A stretch of 64,000 bases of DNA from Lysinibacillus_B sp050613145. GTDB lineage: Bacteria > Bacillota > Bacilli > Bacillales_A > Planococcaceae. Below are positions 26,180 to 35,355 of the stretch, one piece after another. The notes below the pieces were generated by a model, which saw only the letters and a list, made by a program, of their open reading frames with translations, was not told the origin of the DNA and ran no database searches. The translations under genes were made by a program, and so were the position numbers. Position 1 is the stretch's first letter. The number at the start of each line of letters is the position of its first letter. The DNA is taken from positions 1,860,001 through 1,924,000 of the forward strand of contig NZ_CP192507.1 of NCBI RefSeq assembly GCF_050613145.1, written 5' to 3'.

Positions 26180-26206
26180 CGATAAACTTATATATTTGCA
26201 AAGTAT

Positions 26207-26240
26207 ACAGTCTAGCATTATAAATTGTTAGGCTGTTTTT
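26207..26240 (+). terminator. Terminator
   Basis: ACAGTCTAGC pairs with GTTAGGCTGT (two G-T wobbles) across a 10-nt loop, then TTTTCTTT. Confidence 0.75.
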
Positions 26241-26387
26241 CTTTGAAATTCGTTCAAAATAGGAAGGGTTTTATTCATTTATCGTTTATATATCCTGCCC
26301 TTTTCCAATTCATGTATAATAGAAATAGGTCACATGATTCTTTTTCTACATATTAATAGTAGAGAAGAAGGAGGTCAGAGGTATACG

Positions 26388-26705
26388 ATGGATGCTGCAA
26401 TCATTTATATTATCATTTTAATTTTGTTTCTAATCTTTGCGATTGTCTTATCGAAAGGAAAGGGAGCCTTTTTAATCGCAGGATATAATACGTTACCGAA
26501 AAGTGAAAAAGCTAAGTATGATGAAGTGGCACTTGCCAAATTTATGGGCAAGGTCATGTACGGTTATTGCTTCAGCATCATGTTATGGGGATTGAGTGAG
26601 CTAATCAATCAGCAGTGGCTTTTTATCGTTGGGCTTGTGTTATTTATCGCATTAACGATTTTTACCATTGTATATGGGAATACGGGCAACCGGTTTAAGA
26701 AATAA
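26388..26705 (+). CDS. DUF3784-like membrane protein
   Basis: 105 aa from ATG 26388 (GGAGGT with a long spacing). TM1 (about 3-22) is followed by the family-like motif GKGAFLIAGYNTLPKSEKAKYD, of which I quote GYNTLPKSEK, then two further TM helices (about 55-75 and 78-98). DUF3784 proteins are small three-helix membrane proteins without a defined role. It starts a cluster with a DUF2500-like gene and an ABC exporter. Confidence 0.83.
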   Translation: MDAAIIYIIILILFLIFAIVLSKGKGAFLIAGYNTLPKSEKAKYDEVALAKFMGKVMYGYCFSIMLWGLSELINQQWLFIVGLVLFIALTIFTIVYGNTGNRFKK

Positions 26706-26747
26706 CGGAAGTTTTAACGCGTAGTAAAGAGAGAAGGGGACGTGTAT

Positions 26748-27080
26748 ATGTTTTTCGGGGATATGATGTTTAATATTGTGCCAATTTTTATGATTATTGT
26801 ATTTGGATTCATATTGTATACCATTTTTTCGAATGTAAAACAGGGGATTAAAAATAGTCAGGCGCCTTTACTAACTGTACCAGCAAAGGTCGTTTCGAAA
26901 CGTACGCAGGTTCAAGGGGATCACTCGTATACAACATATTACGTAACATTTGAAGTACAAAGCGGAGACCGTATGGAGCTGAAAGTAGATGGTAGCGAAT
27001 ACGGGATGTTAGTGGAGCAAGATCTTGGTTTATTGTCCTTCCAAGGAACACGTTATGTATCGTTTGAGCGCCAAAAGTAA
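26748..27080 (+). CDS. DUF2500-like membrane-anchored protein
   Basis: 110 aa from ATG 26748 (GAAGGGGA 7 bp upstream). One TM helix (about 8-27) is followed by a beta-rich domain with VPAKVVSKRTQV, YYVTFEVQSGDRMELKV and GLLSFQGTRYVSFER, matching DUF2500 as I recall it. The role is unknown. Confidence 0.82.
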   Translation: MFFGDMMFNIVPIFMIIVFGFILYTIFSNVKQGIKNSQAPLLTVPAKVVSKRTQVQGDHSYTTYYVTFEVQSGDRMELKVDGSEYGMLVEQDLGLLSFQGTRYVSFERQK

Positions 27081-27116
27081 GTATAGAGAGCGCTTGTTCT
27101 CTATGCTTTTCTTTTG
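27081..27116 (+). terminator. Terminator
   Basis: GTATAGAGAG pairs with TTCTCTATGC across a 6-nt loop and is followed by TTTTCTTTT. Confidence 0.75.
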
Positions 27117-27187
27117 GAATAAACTAGCGTAATGAATATGTACTAATTGCTACATAGGTTGAAATTGTATAGTAGGAGGGGATGGCA

Positions 27188-28078
27188 ATGGGTGTCATTT
27201 CACTAAAGGATGTAACGAAAGATTACGGGCATGGGCGTGGAATTTTTGATGTGTCCTTTGATGTACAGGAGGGCAGTGTGTTTGGCTTTTTAGGACCGAA
27301 TGGCGCAGGGAAGACGACGGCAATTCGGCATATTATGGGGTTTTCGAAACCGCAAAAAGGAACAGTGCGCGTAAATCAACTAGATAGTTGGACATACGCC
27401 AGTCAAATTCAGCAAAACTTAGGCTATTTGCCGGGCGAAATTGCTTTACCAGAGCATTTAACGGGAACGGCGTTTATTCAAATGATGAAAAAATTACGTG
27501 GCATGGAGACAGAGGATTATTTACATGAGTTACTTGATTATTTCGATCTAGATTGTCAGGGCGCTATTAAGCGGATGTCGTTAGGGGTAAAGCGTAAATT
27601 AGCGATCGTGGTAGCTTTTATGCATGATCCAGCCATTTTAGTGTTGGATGAGCCAACGAGTGGGCTAGATCCGATTATGCAAAAGCGCTTTATACAGTTT
27701 ATCCAAAAGGAAAAGGCGCGTGGAAAAACGATTTTGCTGTCTAGTCACATGTTCTCAGAGGTGGAGGCAACTTGTGATGATATTGCCATTATTAAAGATG
27801 GTGTTGTTGTAGCTACGTTTGATGTCGCGCAATTAAAAGAGACATTGCCGAAGAAATTTAAACTACAAATGCAAAATCAAGAAGCGTTAGCGCAGTTGCA
27901 AAATCACCTAAAAGAGGTGGCTTCCATTGAGGAAATAAACGGAACAGAAATGCTGGTTTCTGTGCCTCGCCAGCATCTAACATCATTTATCCAGCGGCTC
28001 GCTTCACACCAAATTGAAAAAATTCATGAAATACCTTTCCACCTAGAAAGCTATTTTATGAAGTTTTATGAACGCTAG
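27188..28078 (+). CDS. ABC exporter ATP-binding protein 1
   Basis: 296 aa from ATG 27188; the ATG at 27182 abuts AGGAGGGG and is too close. Walker A GPNGAGKTT, a degenerate signature KRMSLGVKRK (in place of LSGGQ), Walker B LVLDEPTSGLD and the H-loop in LLSSHMFSEVE are seen. A C-terminal regulatory extension of about 75 residues is typical of the BcrA/CcmA drug and lantibiotic exporter ATPases. It is clearly paralogous to the next gene, with which it likely forms a heterodimer. Confidence 0.9.
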   Translation: MGVISLKDVTKDYGHGRGIFDVSFDVQEGSVFGFLGPNGAGKTTAIRHIMGFSKPQKGTVRVNQLDSWTYASQIQQNLGYLPGEIALPEHLTGTAFIQMMKKLRGMETEDYLHELLDYFDLDCQGAIKRMSLGVKRKLAIVVAFMHDPAILVLDEPTSGLDPIMQKRFIQFIQKEKARGKTILLSSHMFSEVEATCDDIAIIKDGVVVATFDVAQLKETLPKKFKLQMQNQEALAQLQNHLKEVASIEEINGTEMLVSVPRQHLTSFIQRLASHQIEKIHEIPFHLESYFMKFYER

Positions 28079-28088
28079 GGGGATTCAA

Positions 28089-28970
28089 ATGATTAAGGTG
28101 AATCAGTTGACAAAAGATTATGGTGGTACAGGAATTTTTGATCTCTCGTTTGATATTCAAGAAGGGGAAGTTTTTGGCTTTGTCGGGACAAATGGTGCAG
28201 GGAAGACAACGACAATTCGTCATTTAATGGGCTTTTTAAGACCGCAAAAAGGACATTGTGAAATTAACGGTCTGAACTGTTGGCATGAGGCAGCCGCGGT
28301 GAAGCAAATAGTCGGTTATATTCCCGGGGAAATAGCCTTTCCAGATGCCAAAACGGGCTGGGCATTTTTGCAGCAACAGGCGGAGCTAGTAGGACTCACG
28401 AATTTAGACTATGCCAAGCAGTTAATAGAAAAATTACAGCTAGATCCTTCTGCTAATTTAAAGCGAATGTCGAAGGGGATGAAGCAAAAAACAGCGATTG
28501 TCGCGAGCTTAATGCATAATCCGGCGGTTTTACTGTTGGATGAGCCAACAACAGGACTAGATCCACTGATGAGAGCGGCATTTTTAGACATCATTAAAAT
28601 GGAAAAAGCAAAAGGAAAGACCATTTTTATGTCGACGCACCTTTTTAATGAGGTGGAGGAGGTTTGTGATAGGGTAGCGATGATTAAACAAGGACGCATC
28701 ACAGAAATTGTCAATACCGCACAAATTCTTCATCAGCAAAAGCAACAGTTTACAATTCAATTTGCGAATGTCACAGATGCACAAAAATTTCAAACGGAAC
28801 AATTCACCGTGATAGCGTCAGAAACGTCTAGCGTAACGGTGGAAGTTGCCGCGCAGGAACTGAATCCTTTTTTACAATGCTTAGGTAATTATGAAGTAGC
28901 TGATGTAACAGAACAAAGGCCGACACTCGAAGCCTATTTTGATCAGCACTATAGGGAGGTAGCCAAATGA
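28089..28970 (+). CDS. ABC exporter ATP-binding protein 2
   Basis: 293 aa from ATG 28089 (AGGGGG 6 bp upstream; the in-frame ATG at 28068 is inside the previous gene). Walker A GTNGAGKTT, signature-like KRMSKGMKQK, Walker B LLLDEPTTGLD and H-loop STHLFNEVE. Same architecture as the preceding ATPase, consistent with tandem duplication. It overlaps the permease gene by 4 bp. Confidence 0.9.
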   Translation: MIKVNQLTKDYGGTGIFDLSFDIQEGEVFGFVGTNGAGKTTTIRHLMGFLRPQKGHCEINGLNCWHEAAAVKQIVGYIPGEIAFPDAKTGWAFLQQQAELVGLTNLDYAKQLIEKLQLDPSANLKRMSKGMKQKTAIVASLMHNPAVLLLDEPTTGLDPLMRAAFLDIIKMEKAKGKTIFMSTHLFNEVEEVCDRVAMIKQGRITEIVNTAQILHQQKQQFTIQFANVTDAQKFQTEQFTVIASETSSVTVEVAAQELNPFLQCLGNYEVADVTEQRPTLEAYFDQHYREVAK

Positions 28971-29752
28971 TCAATCCAACGATTTTTAAACAAACAATGA
29001 AAAATAATCGAAAGCTATGGCTCATTTTTACAATCGTGCTTTGTGCGTTACAGCTGATATTTGTCACTTTTTTTGATAGTAGCACGTTAACGGGTATGGA
29101 GAATTTAGTAAAAGGAACGCCGTTAGAGAACATGTTAACGCAAACCTCATTCCTTGGTATGCTTGCTCAAACCTATTATTCGATTCATGGCGTTATCTTT
29201 CCATTAATTTTTGTCATTATGACGGCCAATAGTTTAATTGCTGCGCAGGTCGATAGAGGTTCAATGGCGTATTTACTGTCTACGCCAACAAAACGTGTCA
29301 CGATTGTACTGACACAGGCAATCTATCTTGTCGTCGCATTATTTGCTATGATTTTGTTGGAAACAATCGTTGGCGTATTCGCAATCCAACTTTTTCAAAC
29401 CGATGCGGATGTGGTGATTAATGACTTTTTACTGTTGAATGTCGGTTTATTTTTACTGATGTTTGCAACTAGTGGGATTTCTTTCTTCTTTTCGAGTCTA
29501 TTTAACTTATCGAAAAATTCACTAGCATTTGGTGCAGGGATTCCACTGGCATTTTTCTTATGTCAGATCGTGAGTACGGTGGATGCAAGTCTTGAAAATG
29601 TAAAATATGTAACGATCAATGCGTTATTCGATACAAAGTCTATTGTGGCGGGCAACCCAGAATGGTGGAAGTTCGGTATTTTAGCGTTAGTGGGTATTGT
29701 TTTATTTAGTGCGAGTGTAGAAGTATTTAAGCGAAAGGATTTACCTTTATAA
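28967..29752 (+). CDS. ABC-2-type exporter permease
   Basis: 261 aa with about six TM helices (first at about 16-35, last at about 235-255). The layout is ABC-2 (NatB/BcrB-like): a long first extracytoplasmic loop and QVDRGSMAYLLSTPTKR in the cytoplasmic coupling region. The start overlaps the ATPase stop (ATGA). Likely exports a peptide, antibiotic or ion; the substrate is not determined. Confidence 0.87.
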   Translation: MINPTIFKQTMKNNRKLWLIFTIVLCALQLIFVTFFDSSTLTGMENLVKGTPLENMLTQTSFLGMLAQTYYSIHGVIFPLIFVIMTANSLIAAQVDRGSMAYLLSTPTKRVTIVLTQAIYLVVALFAMILLETIVGVFAIQLFQTDADVVINDFLLLNVGLFLLMFATSGISFFFSSLFNLSKNSLAFGAGIPLAFFLCQIVSTVDASLENVKYVTINALFDTKSIVAGNPEWWKFGILALVGIVLFSASVEVFKRKDLPL

Positions 29753-29755
29753 AAG

Positions 29756-29796
29756 AAAGGAGAAAACACGAGATTGACATGTGTTTTCTCCTTTTT
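29756..29796 (+). terminator. Bidirectional terminator
   Basis: AAAGGAGAAAACAC (29756-29769) pairs with GTGTTTTCTCCTTT (29781-29794). It lies between the exporter and the convergent acetyltransferase. Confidence 0.9.
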
Positions 29797-29802
29797 AAAA
29801 GT

Positions 29803-30357
29803 TTATAACGTAAACGTCACAGGAACATAGTTTGTTTGAATAATCCAAACCATATGATGTGCCTCTTCTCCCCAACAGTGCTCAAATAAATAAGTGGGTT
29901 GACCAAATTTTTTCAGCCATACTGCTTGTGCAGTCGCAAAACCACTATCCAAACAAAATTGCGTAATACCGTTCGCCTTTAAAGTTAGCATCATTGCCTT
30001 AATAAGTAGTGTGCTTAACCCTTTATTTTGATAGCTCGGTAAAATATAAATTGTCCCAACCTCATCCATACCCTGCACGTCGCCTTTTGTTAGCTCTACG
30101 ACAAAAGAATTTGCTTTATAAAGGCCGATTGTACCGACAATTTTTCCTTCATGAATGGCTAATAGAAAATAGCGTTGTTGCCCATTTGTATATAAATCCT
30201 CTTGTAAATAGCGTTCTTTCGTATGCAATTCATCTTCTAAGTCGTCTGTTAAATGACTAATGCCATTTTTTTCGAATGTATCAATAGAGACGGTGCGAAA
30301 AAATGACATTAATTCCTCCATATCATTTGCCCGCAACCGGCGAATTTCAATCTGCAT
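29803..30357 (-). CDS. GNAT-family N-acetyltransferase
   Basis: 184 aa with the GNAT fold landmarks: IRRLRANDMEEL at the N-terminus, GKIVGTIGLYK (strand 4), and the acetyl-CoA loop region YILPSYQNKGLSTLLIKAM, quoted as YQNKGLSTLL. The acceptor is unknown. It is monocistronic. Confidence 0.87.
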   Translation of the reverse strand: MQIEIRRLRANDMEELMSFFRTVSIDTFEKNGISHLTDDLEDELHTKERYLQEDLYTNGQQRYFLLAIHEGKIVGTIGLYKANSFVVELTKGDVQGMDEVGTIYILPSYQNKGLSTLLIKAMMLTLKANGITQFCLDSGFATAQAVWLKKFGQPTYLFEHCWGEEAHHMVWIIQTNYVPVTFTL

Positions 30358-30518
30358 GCTGCTGTCCCCTTTATACTAAAATACTATTGTTTGTTGGGAT
30401 ATAGTCTATCATTTTTTATGCTAAAAATTCAAGAACTGTTAGGAGACTATTAAGCCTACACGGACTTTGTAACGTATTTCTTTTTCATTCGTCTAATCTA
30501 GAAACGGAGGTGTATGGA

Positions 30519-31061
30519 ATGAAATGGTTATATAGTATTTTGCTACTGATATTGCTAACGGCATGTGGAACGGAATCTATGAATACGGGAAAAGTAGAGA
30601 ATGTAACAACACAGGAGGTAAAAGAAGCACCGTTTACGCTACGGCTAGTGAGTGAAAAGGCACAGTATCAAGTAGGGGAGAAGGTAGATGTGCGGGCTGA
30701 ATTAGTATATGAAGGAGAGGAAGAGGCCGTCCAGATAGGTCATGGTGGGTCTTGGATTTGGCTTGAAACGACAAATTTGACAAAGGATTATCAATTTGGC
30801 GCGGCGATGAATGAGCCGTATATTGTTACGCCGATGCGAAAGGGCGAGGTGTTAATTGAGCCTTACCATTTTTCAGGTGGCTCATATCATGAGGACATGG
30901 AAGGGAATCCATATACAGAGGATGTGCTAGAGCAAATGAGTACGTTGGAGTTCCCAGTAGGACAATATGAAATTAACGGGCGAACGGACTTTGTCATCGA
31001 AGGGGCGCAAGGAGAAAAATATCAGCTAGAGGCAAAGGTCATTTTTGAAGTGGTGGAATGA
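30519..31061 (+). CDS. Secreted lipoprotein with an intracellular-proteinase-inhibitor-like beta domain
   Basis: 180 aa from ATG 30519 (CGGAGG 8 bp upstream). The lipoprotein signal has lipobox LLTAC. The mature domain is beta-rich: FTLRLVSEKAQYQVGEKVDV followed by FPVGQYEINGRTDF resembles the BsuPI/IPI-like beta-sandwich pattern, a tentative match. The function is unknown. Confidence 0.75.
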   Translation: MKWLYSILLLILLTACGTESMNTGKVENVTTQEVKEAPFTLRLVSEKAQYQVGEKVDVRAELVYEGEEEAVQIGHGGSWIWLETTNLTKDYQFGAAMNEPYIVTPMRKGEVLIEPYHFSGGSYHEDMEGNPYTEDVLEQMSTLEFPVGQYEINGRTDFVIEGAQGEKYQLEAKVIFEVVE

Positions 31062-31147
31062 TGAATAATCTGGATTGAGCAAAAAGCAAGGCTATCCAGT
31101 CAAAACCAACAGACCTAAGTAACCCCATCGTGTAAACCACAACAAAA

Positions 31148-31180
31148 TTAAAAGGATGAGCAGAGTACTCATCCTTTTAA
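31148..31180. terminator. Bidirectional terminator between convergent genes
   Basis: TTAAAAGGATGAG pairs perfectly with CTCATCCTTTTAA across a 7-nt loop. Confidence 0.9.
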
Positions 31181-31204
31181 TTCACCCTCTATTATAAAGG
31201 TACC

Positions 31205-31798
31205 TCACTTTTTCACCACGACTTGCACAACATAGCATTTACCAGTGTGCAGTTGACCTTCATGGCGTGTTGCTTCACCTATAAAGAAGTGCACTAAGTT
31301 AAATTGTTGTGCCCAAGCGAGTACATCGCGGCCATTATAAAGCCACTCCACATCTTTTGGACCACCTGTACCGTAAGCAAGCTGTTGATCTTCATATACT
31401 TCGAACATAAAGATGCCTCCAGGCTTTAACGATGCTATTATTTTATCGAGTACAGCATATTGCTTTTCTTTTGGAAAATGCCCAAAGACCATAATAGCCC
31501 CGTCATATTTTTCTGTCAGTAATGGTTCTTCGATTAAATCAACAAGCTTCGTTTGTACATGTACATTTTGTGCTTTTGCTAATGCCTCTGTCTTATCTAA
31601 TCCCGATTGTGCATAGTCATAAGCTGTAACATTGTGCCCAAGGGAAGCTACATATACTGCGTTGCGTCCTTCTCCTTCCGCATATGCGGCAATCGTAGAG
31701 CCCGTTGGAAAACGGGAAGCCTGTTCTCGTATAAATTCATTTGCTTCCGTTCCGTATACATATTCCTGTTGTTTAAAGCGTTGATCCCATGTATTCAT
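31205..31798 (-). CDS. Class I SAM-dependent methyltransferase (TehB-like)
   Basis: 197 aa. It begins WDQRFKQQEYVYGTEANEF, shortened here to YVYGTEANEF, the signature of the TehB/YjhP-like group. The SAM-binding motif is changed: AAYAEGEGRNAVYVA with GEGRN, then VTAYDYAQSGL and GHFPKE. The start overlaps the cydC stop by 4 bp (ATGA), so it is the third gene of a cydD-cydC-methyltransferase operon. TehB-type enzymes methylate tellurite or thiols; whether this one detoxifies chalcogen compounds here is inference. Confidence 0.87.
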   Translation of the reverse strand: MNTWDQRFKQQEYVYGTEANEFIREQASRFPTGSTIAAYAEGEGRNAVYVASLGHNVTAYDYAQSGLDKTEALAKAQNVHVQTKLVDLIEEPLLTEKYDGAIMVFGHFPKEKQYAVLDKIIASLKPGGIFMFEVYEDQQLAYGTGGPKDVEWLYNGRDVLAWAQQFNLVHFFIGEATRHEGQLHTGKCYVVQVVVKK

Positions 31799-33483
31799 TT
31801 TTTATCACCTCGTATTTGTTGCATATACATCGTGTGAAAAAGGCCGCGCTGTGTAAGCAATTGTTCAAATGTGCCACTTTCTGCTAGTGTACCGTTATTC
31901 ATCACGAAGATGCGGTCCATTTTTGCTAAATCGGTTAGCTTATGTGTAATTAGCACAATTGTTTTATCTTTTCCTTTCGTAAGTAAAGTGTTAAATAAAT
32001 GCGCCTCGGTTTGAGCATCTATACTCGTGAATGGTTCATCTAACAGCCATAAGTCACTATTTTTTAATAGTACACGAGCAAAGGCAAGGCGTTGTTTTTC
32101 GCCGCCTGATAAATTGCCGCCTTTTTCATATACAATAGCAGATAATGGTTTTGTAATAAATACTTGGTTGAGTACTTGCTGTAGTTCTTCGTCTGTCGCA
32201 GTTGGTTTTGCCAGCAGTAAATTTTCTTGAATGGTGCCAGAGAAAAAGTGATTATGCTGTAATTGAATACTCATTTGTGCCCAAAGTTCCTGCTCATCAA
32301 TCAATCGCATCGGCTGCTCATTTATAAAAATTTCCCCATTAATTGGCTTGAGCTCATGAATTAGCAGTTGGAATAATGTCGACTTACCAGAGCCGCTTGG
32401 GCCGACAATCGCCACTTTTTCGCCAGCAGCAATCGTACAATTGACATGTAAAACAGCTGAATGTAACGTATTTTGATATGAATAACATACATTTTCACAG
32501 GTAATGTTTAGTGGCTTCTTCCTTACTAATGGCATGCGCTCAGTAGGGGGAGCGGGTGGCGCAATCGCATCTAATCTCGCGGTCGCTTTTTGCGCATTTT
32601 TATAATGACTAGGTAGTATCGCAAGTGGAATAGCGGATTCAAACACTGTTAATGCGACTAGTACTAACATTGCAAGGTATAGACCATCTAAAGCACCGAT
32701 GGAAACGAAATAGGCCCCTACACTGACGATGAAAAACGCCGTTAATAAAGCAATGAACTGATTCCAAAAATGAGCGCTTTGTTCGCGATTGAGCTCTTGT
32801 TTTTTTAGTCGTGAATAATCTGTACTGATAATTTGTAATGACTGTTCCTTCGTTGCTAATTGGTGATGTAGCTGTAAATCACGATAACCGTATAAATATT
32901 CTGTTGCTTCATTTGTAAATGCATTTTTGACCGGCACAGCTGTATTCGATTTTTGGTAAATCAAGATGGCTGGGACGATTATACTTGTGAACATAAAGCC
33001 AATCATTAAAATTAATGCTAGCCACGGTGAAAACCACAGCGTAAAAAGAATCGTTGCGAAAAAAACAAATAACGCAATAAATGGCGGATAGACGACGCGT
33101 AAGAAAAAATGTTGCAATAAATCCACGTCACTCGTAATCCGGTTTAATAAATCTCCACTTTTATATGCATGCAATAAGTTCGTTTGCGGTACTAGCTTTT
33201 TAAAAAAGCGCATGCGTACAGCACTCATAAAGCGAAATGTAACACGGTGTGAAATATAGCGTTCGGCATATTTACTAGCTGATTTGGCAACACCGAAAAG
33301 CTTTAAAAATGCCGTCAAAATTAAAATGATATAAAAAGGAGGCATGAGCGCCGCTTTTGAAATGAGAAAGCCACTTTGTGCAAATAATGCTACTGCGGTA
33401 AGTCCGCTAATTGTACCAGCAGTCATTGCAAGCAGCACATCTTTTTTATCATGTAAAATCATCTGAATAAGTGCTTTCATCAT
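31795..33483 (-). CDS. cydC: Thiol-reductant ABC exporter subunit CydC
   Basis: 562 aa: six TM helices in the first ~310 residues fused to an ATPase with Walker A GPSGSGKST, signature LSGGEKQR, Walker B LWLLDEPFTSID and H-loop ITHKL. CydDC exports glutathione/cysteine-type thiols (or handles haem) and is required for cytochrome bd assembly. It overlaps cydD by 35 bp. The cydAB genes lie 10 kb away on the other strand, with sulfide genes between. Confidence 0.93.
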   Translation of the reverse strand: MMKALIQMILHDKKDVLLAMTAGTISGLTAVALFAQSGFLISKAALMPPFYIILILTAFLKLFGVAKSASKYAERYISHRVTFRFMSAVRMRFFKKLVPQTNLLHAYKSGDLLNRITSDVDLLQHFFLRVVYPPFIALFVFFATILFTLWFSPWLALILMIGFMFTSIIVPAILIYQKSNTAVPVKNAFTNEATEYLYGYRDLQLHHQLATKEQSLQIISTDYSRLKKQELNREQSAHFWNQFIALLTAFFIVSVGAYFVSIGALDGLYLAMLVLVALTVFESAIPLAILPSHYKNAQKATARLDAIAPPAPPTERMPLVRKKPLNITCENVCYSYQNTLHSAVLHVNCTIAAGEKVAIVGPSGSGKSTLFQLLIHELKPINGEIFINEQPMRLIDEQELWAQMSIQLQHNHFFSGTIQENLLLAKPTATDEELQQVLNQVFITKPLSAIVYEKGGNLSGGEKQRLAFARVLLKNSDLWLLDEPFTSIDAQTEAHLFNTLLTKGKDKTIVLITHKLTDLAKMDRIFVMNNGTLAESGTFEQLLTQRGLFHTMYMQQIRGDKK

Positions 33484-35179
33484 ACGTACCTCTTTTCTTC
33501 ATATATTCGTAAAACGGGTGAGATGCTAATTGTGCATGTGTGCCGCTCGCGCTAACTTGGCCATGTTCAATAATATATAATGTATCGGCGTGCTGAATGC
33601 TCTCGAATCGGTGTGCTACTGTGATGACGGTTGCCTGCTGACGAAATGTATACATCGCTTCTGTTAACAACTGCTCTGTTAACACATCAAGCCCTGCAGT
33701 TGGTTCATCGAAAAATAAAATCGCTGGGTTTTTTAAAAAAGCACGTGCAATAGCGACACGCTGTTTTTCCCCACCTGATAATCCTCGTCCACCTTCACCG
33801 ATATTTGTGTCTAACTGTTCAGGTAATGTTTCGAGCCAGGATGTGAGTTGTGCTTTACGCAACGCTTCATAAATTGCTTCATCAGTAGCGGAAAGCCCCA
33901 TACGAATATTGTCTCGAAGCGTACCCGCAAACACATATGGATGTTGCGAAATATAGCTCATTTGACGATACCAATCCTGTTCTGCCACTTGTGTTCGCGG
34001 CTTACCGCCCAGTAAAACCGCACCGCTAGATAATTCCACCATACTTGAAAGCATATTTAAAATCGTTGTTTTACCGTGACCAGTAGGGCCGATTAAAGCA
34101 ATCATTTCCCCAGGTTTCACATCAAGAGAAATCGGTCCAATCAGCGGTCCATTTTCATATTGGTACGTTGCATTTTGTAAGGACAGCTGTGGCTTATCTT
34201 CAATCGGCTCCTTGCCCCAACGCACGGGTGTTGCGGTTGTTTGTATGGCCTCTTCAATAATGGCAACCGCTCCTAAACTGCCTCGACCTGTATGAAAGGC
34301 TGCGCCGAGTTCTTTTAAGGCATTGTAGTACTCAGGTGCTAACGTTAAAACAAAAAATGCAGGCGCAAAAGTGAGCGACTGAAAGACAATCATTTGAAAG
34401 CCAATTTCTAGCGCAACTAATCCGACCCCTAATGTCGTAATCAATTCAATAAATAAGGTAGAAGCAAAAGCGATTTTCAAAACGGATAATGTACGTTCCA
34501 TAAACCCTTTATTGCTTTCTGCTAGCACTTGTTCTTGTTTCTCGCTTTGTCCAAAAAGGCGAATCGTTTGAAGTCCTTGCAGTAAATCTAGGAACTTTCC
34601 GGAAAATCGATTCATCGCTACTAATTGTTCTTCTGATTTTGCCTTTGTTTGCATGCCGATGATGATATACGTTAGTGGAATAAAAGGGGCTGTAATGAGC
34701 ATAATCCAGCCACTTGCCGCATGTGTCATAAACACCGCGATTAACACAATGAGTGGTACGACGGTTGTTTTGATGACCTGCGGGATATATTCCCGGTAGT
34801 AACTTTCTAATTGGTCTACGGTATCAATTAACAAGGTCACCTTTTCACCTGTTTGTGTCGTCATTTGCGCTTCCATTGCATTTTGTGTCCAATGCTGAAG
34901 CAATGTTTGGCGAATCGAATTTTTGACACGCTCGGCCAATGTCCCGCCTATTCTATTGAGCCAAAACTGTGTAAATAAGCGTAACAGAATGGCAAGAAAT
35001 AATAAGAGTAAAAAATGAAATGTAAATGAAAAAGGGCTTTGTTCTATAAATACAAGGTCAACAATTTGCACAATGCTATAGCCTTGTAGGACTATGCTGC
35101 CGCCTAAAAATAAAGATAAAACAAAGAGGAGAAACAACTTCCCTTTATGTACCGCTGCCCATGTTTGTAAAGAATGCAT
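33449..35179 (-). CDS. cydD: Thiol-reductant ABC exporter subunit CydD
   Basis: 576 aa, membrane domain plus ATPase: Walker A GPTGHGKTT, signature GLSGGEKQR, Walker B ILFFDEPTAGLD, H-loop VAHRF. ATG 35179 follows GAAAGGAGCT. Partner of CydC. Its promoter region is shared divergently with sqr, and a palindrome plus a -10 hexamer fit the four-site pattern described at 35201-35247. Confidence 0.93.
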   Translation of the reverse strand: MHSLQTWAAVHKGKLFLLFVLSLFLGGSIVLQGYSIVQIVDLVFIEQSPFSFTFHFLLLLFLAILLRLFTQFWLNRIGGTLAERVKNSIRQTLLQHWTQNAMEAQMTTQTGEKVTLLIDTVDQLESYYREYIPQVIKTTVVPLIVLIAVFMTHAASGWIMLITAPFIPLTYIIIGMQTKAKSEEQLVAMNRFSGKFLDLLQGLQTIRLFGQSEKQEQVLAESNKGFMERTLSVLKIAFASTLFIELITTLGVGLVALEIGFQMIVFQSLTFAPAFFVLTLAPEYYNALKELGAAFHTGRGSLGAVAIIEEAIQTTATPVRWGKEPIEDKPQLSLQNATYQYENGPLIGPISLDVKPGEMIALIGPTGHGKTTILNMLSSMVELSSGAVLLGGKPRTQVAEQDWYRQMSYISQHPYVFAGTLRDNIRMGLSATDEAIYEALRKAQLTSWLETLPEQLDTNIGEGGRGLSGGEKQRVAIARAFLKNPAILFFDEPTAGLDVLTEQLLTEAMYTFRQQATVITVAHRFESIQHADTLYIIEHGQVSASGTHAQLASHPFYEYMKKRGTYDESTYSDDFT

Positions 35180-35200
35180 CGTATCAGCTCCTTTCTTCTT

Positions 35201-35247
35201 ATATTAATATAGACAAAACTAAATAAAATTAGGGGTTTTCCACTAAA
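35201..35247 (-). promoter_or_regulatory. cydDC promoter with upstream palindromic operator
   Basis: On the minus strand the operator reads TTTAGTGG-AAAA-CCCCTAAT (35247-35228), two mismatches from the shared palindrome, and TAATAT (35206-35201) begins 22 bp past its edge. The predicted start is about 35194. The -35 region is not consensus, consistent with activation. Confidence 0.72.
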
Positions 35248-35260
35248 AAACAAATCATTG

Positions 35261-35307
35261 TTTAGGGGGAAACCCCTATATTTTTGAAATGTAGATTTCA
35301 CTATGAT
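35261..35307 (+). promoter_or_regulatory. sqr promoter with palindromic operator
   Basis: Operator TTTAGGGG-GAAA-CCCCTATA (35261-35280). The -10 hexamer TATGAT (35302-35307) starts 22 bp past the operator edge, with a T-rich, non-consensus -35. The operator centre is about 43 bp upstream of the predicted start (about 35314), the place of class II activator sites. Confidence 0.78.
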
Positions 35308-35355
35308 GAGAGTGTAAAGTTTCACAACACAAAAATGCAGAAAGAAGGAAGAAAC

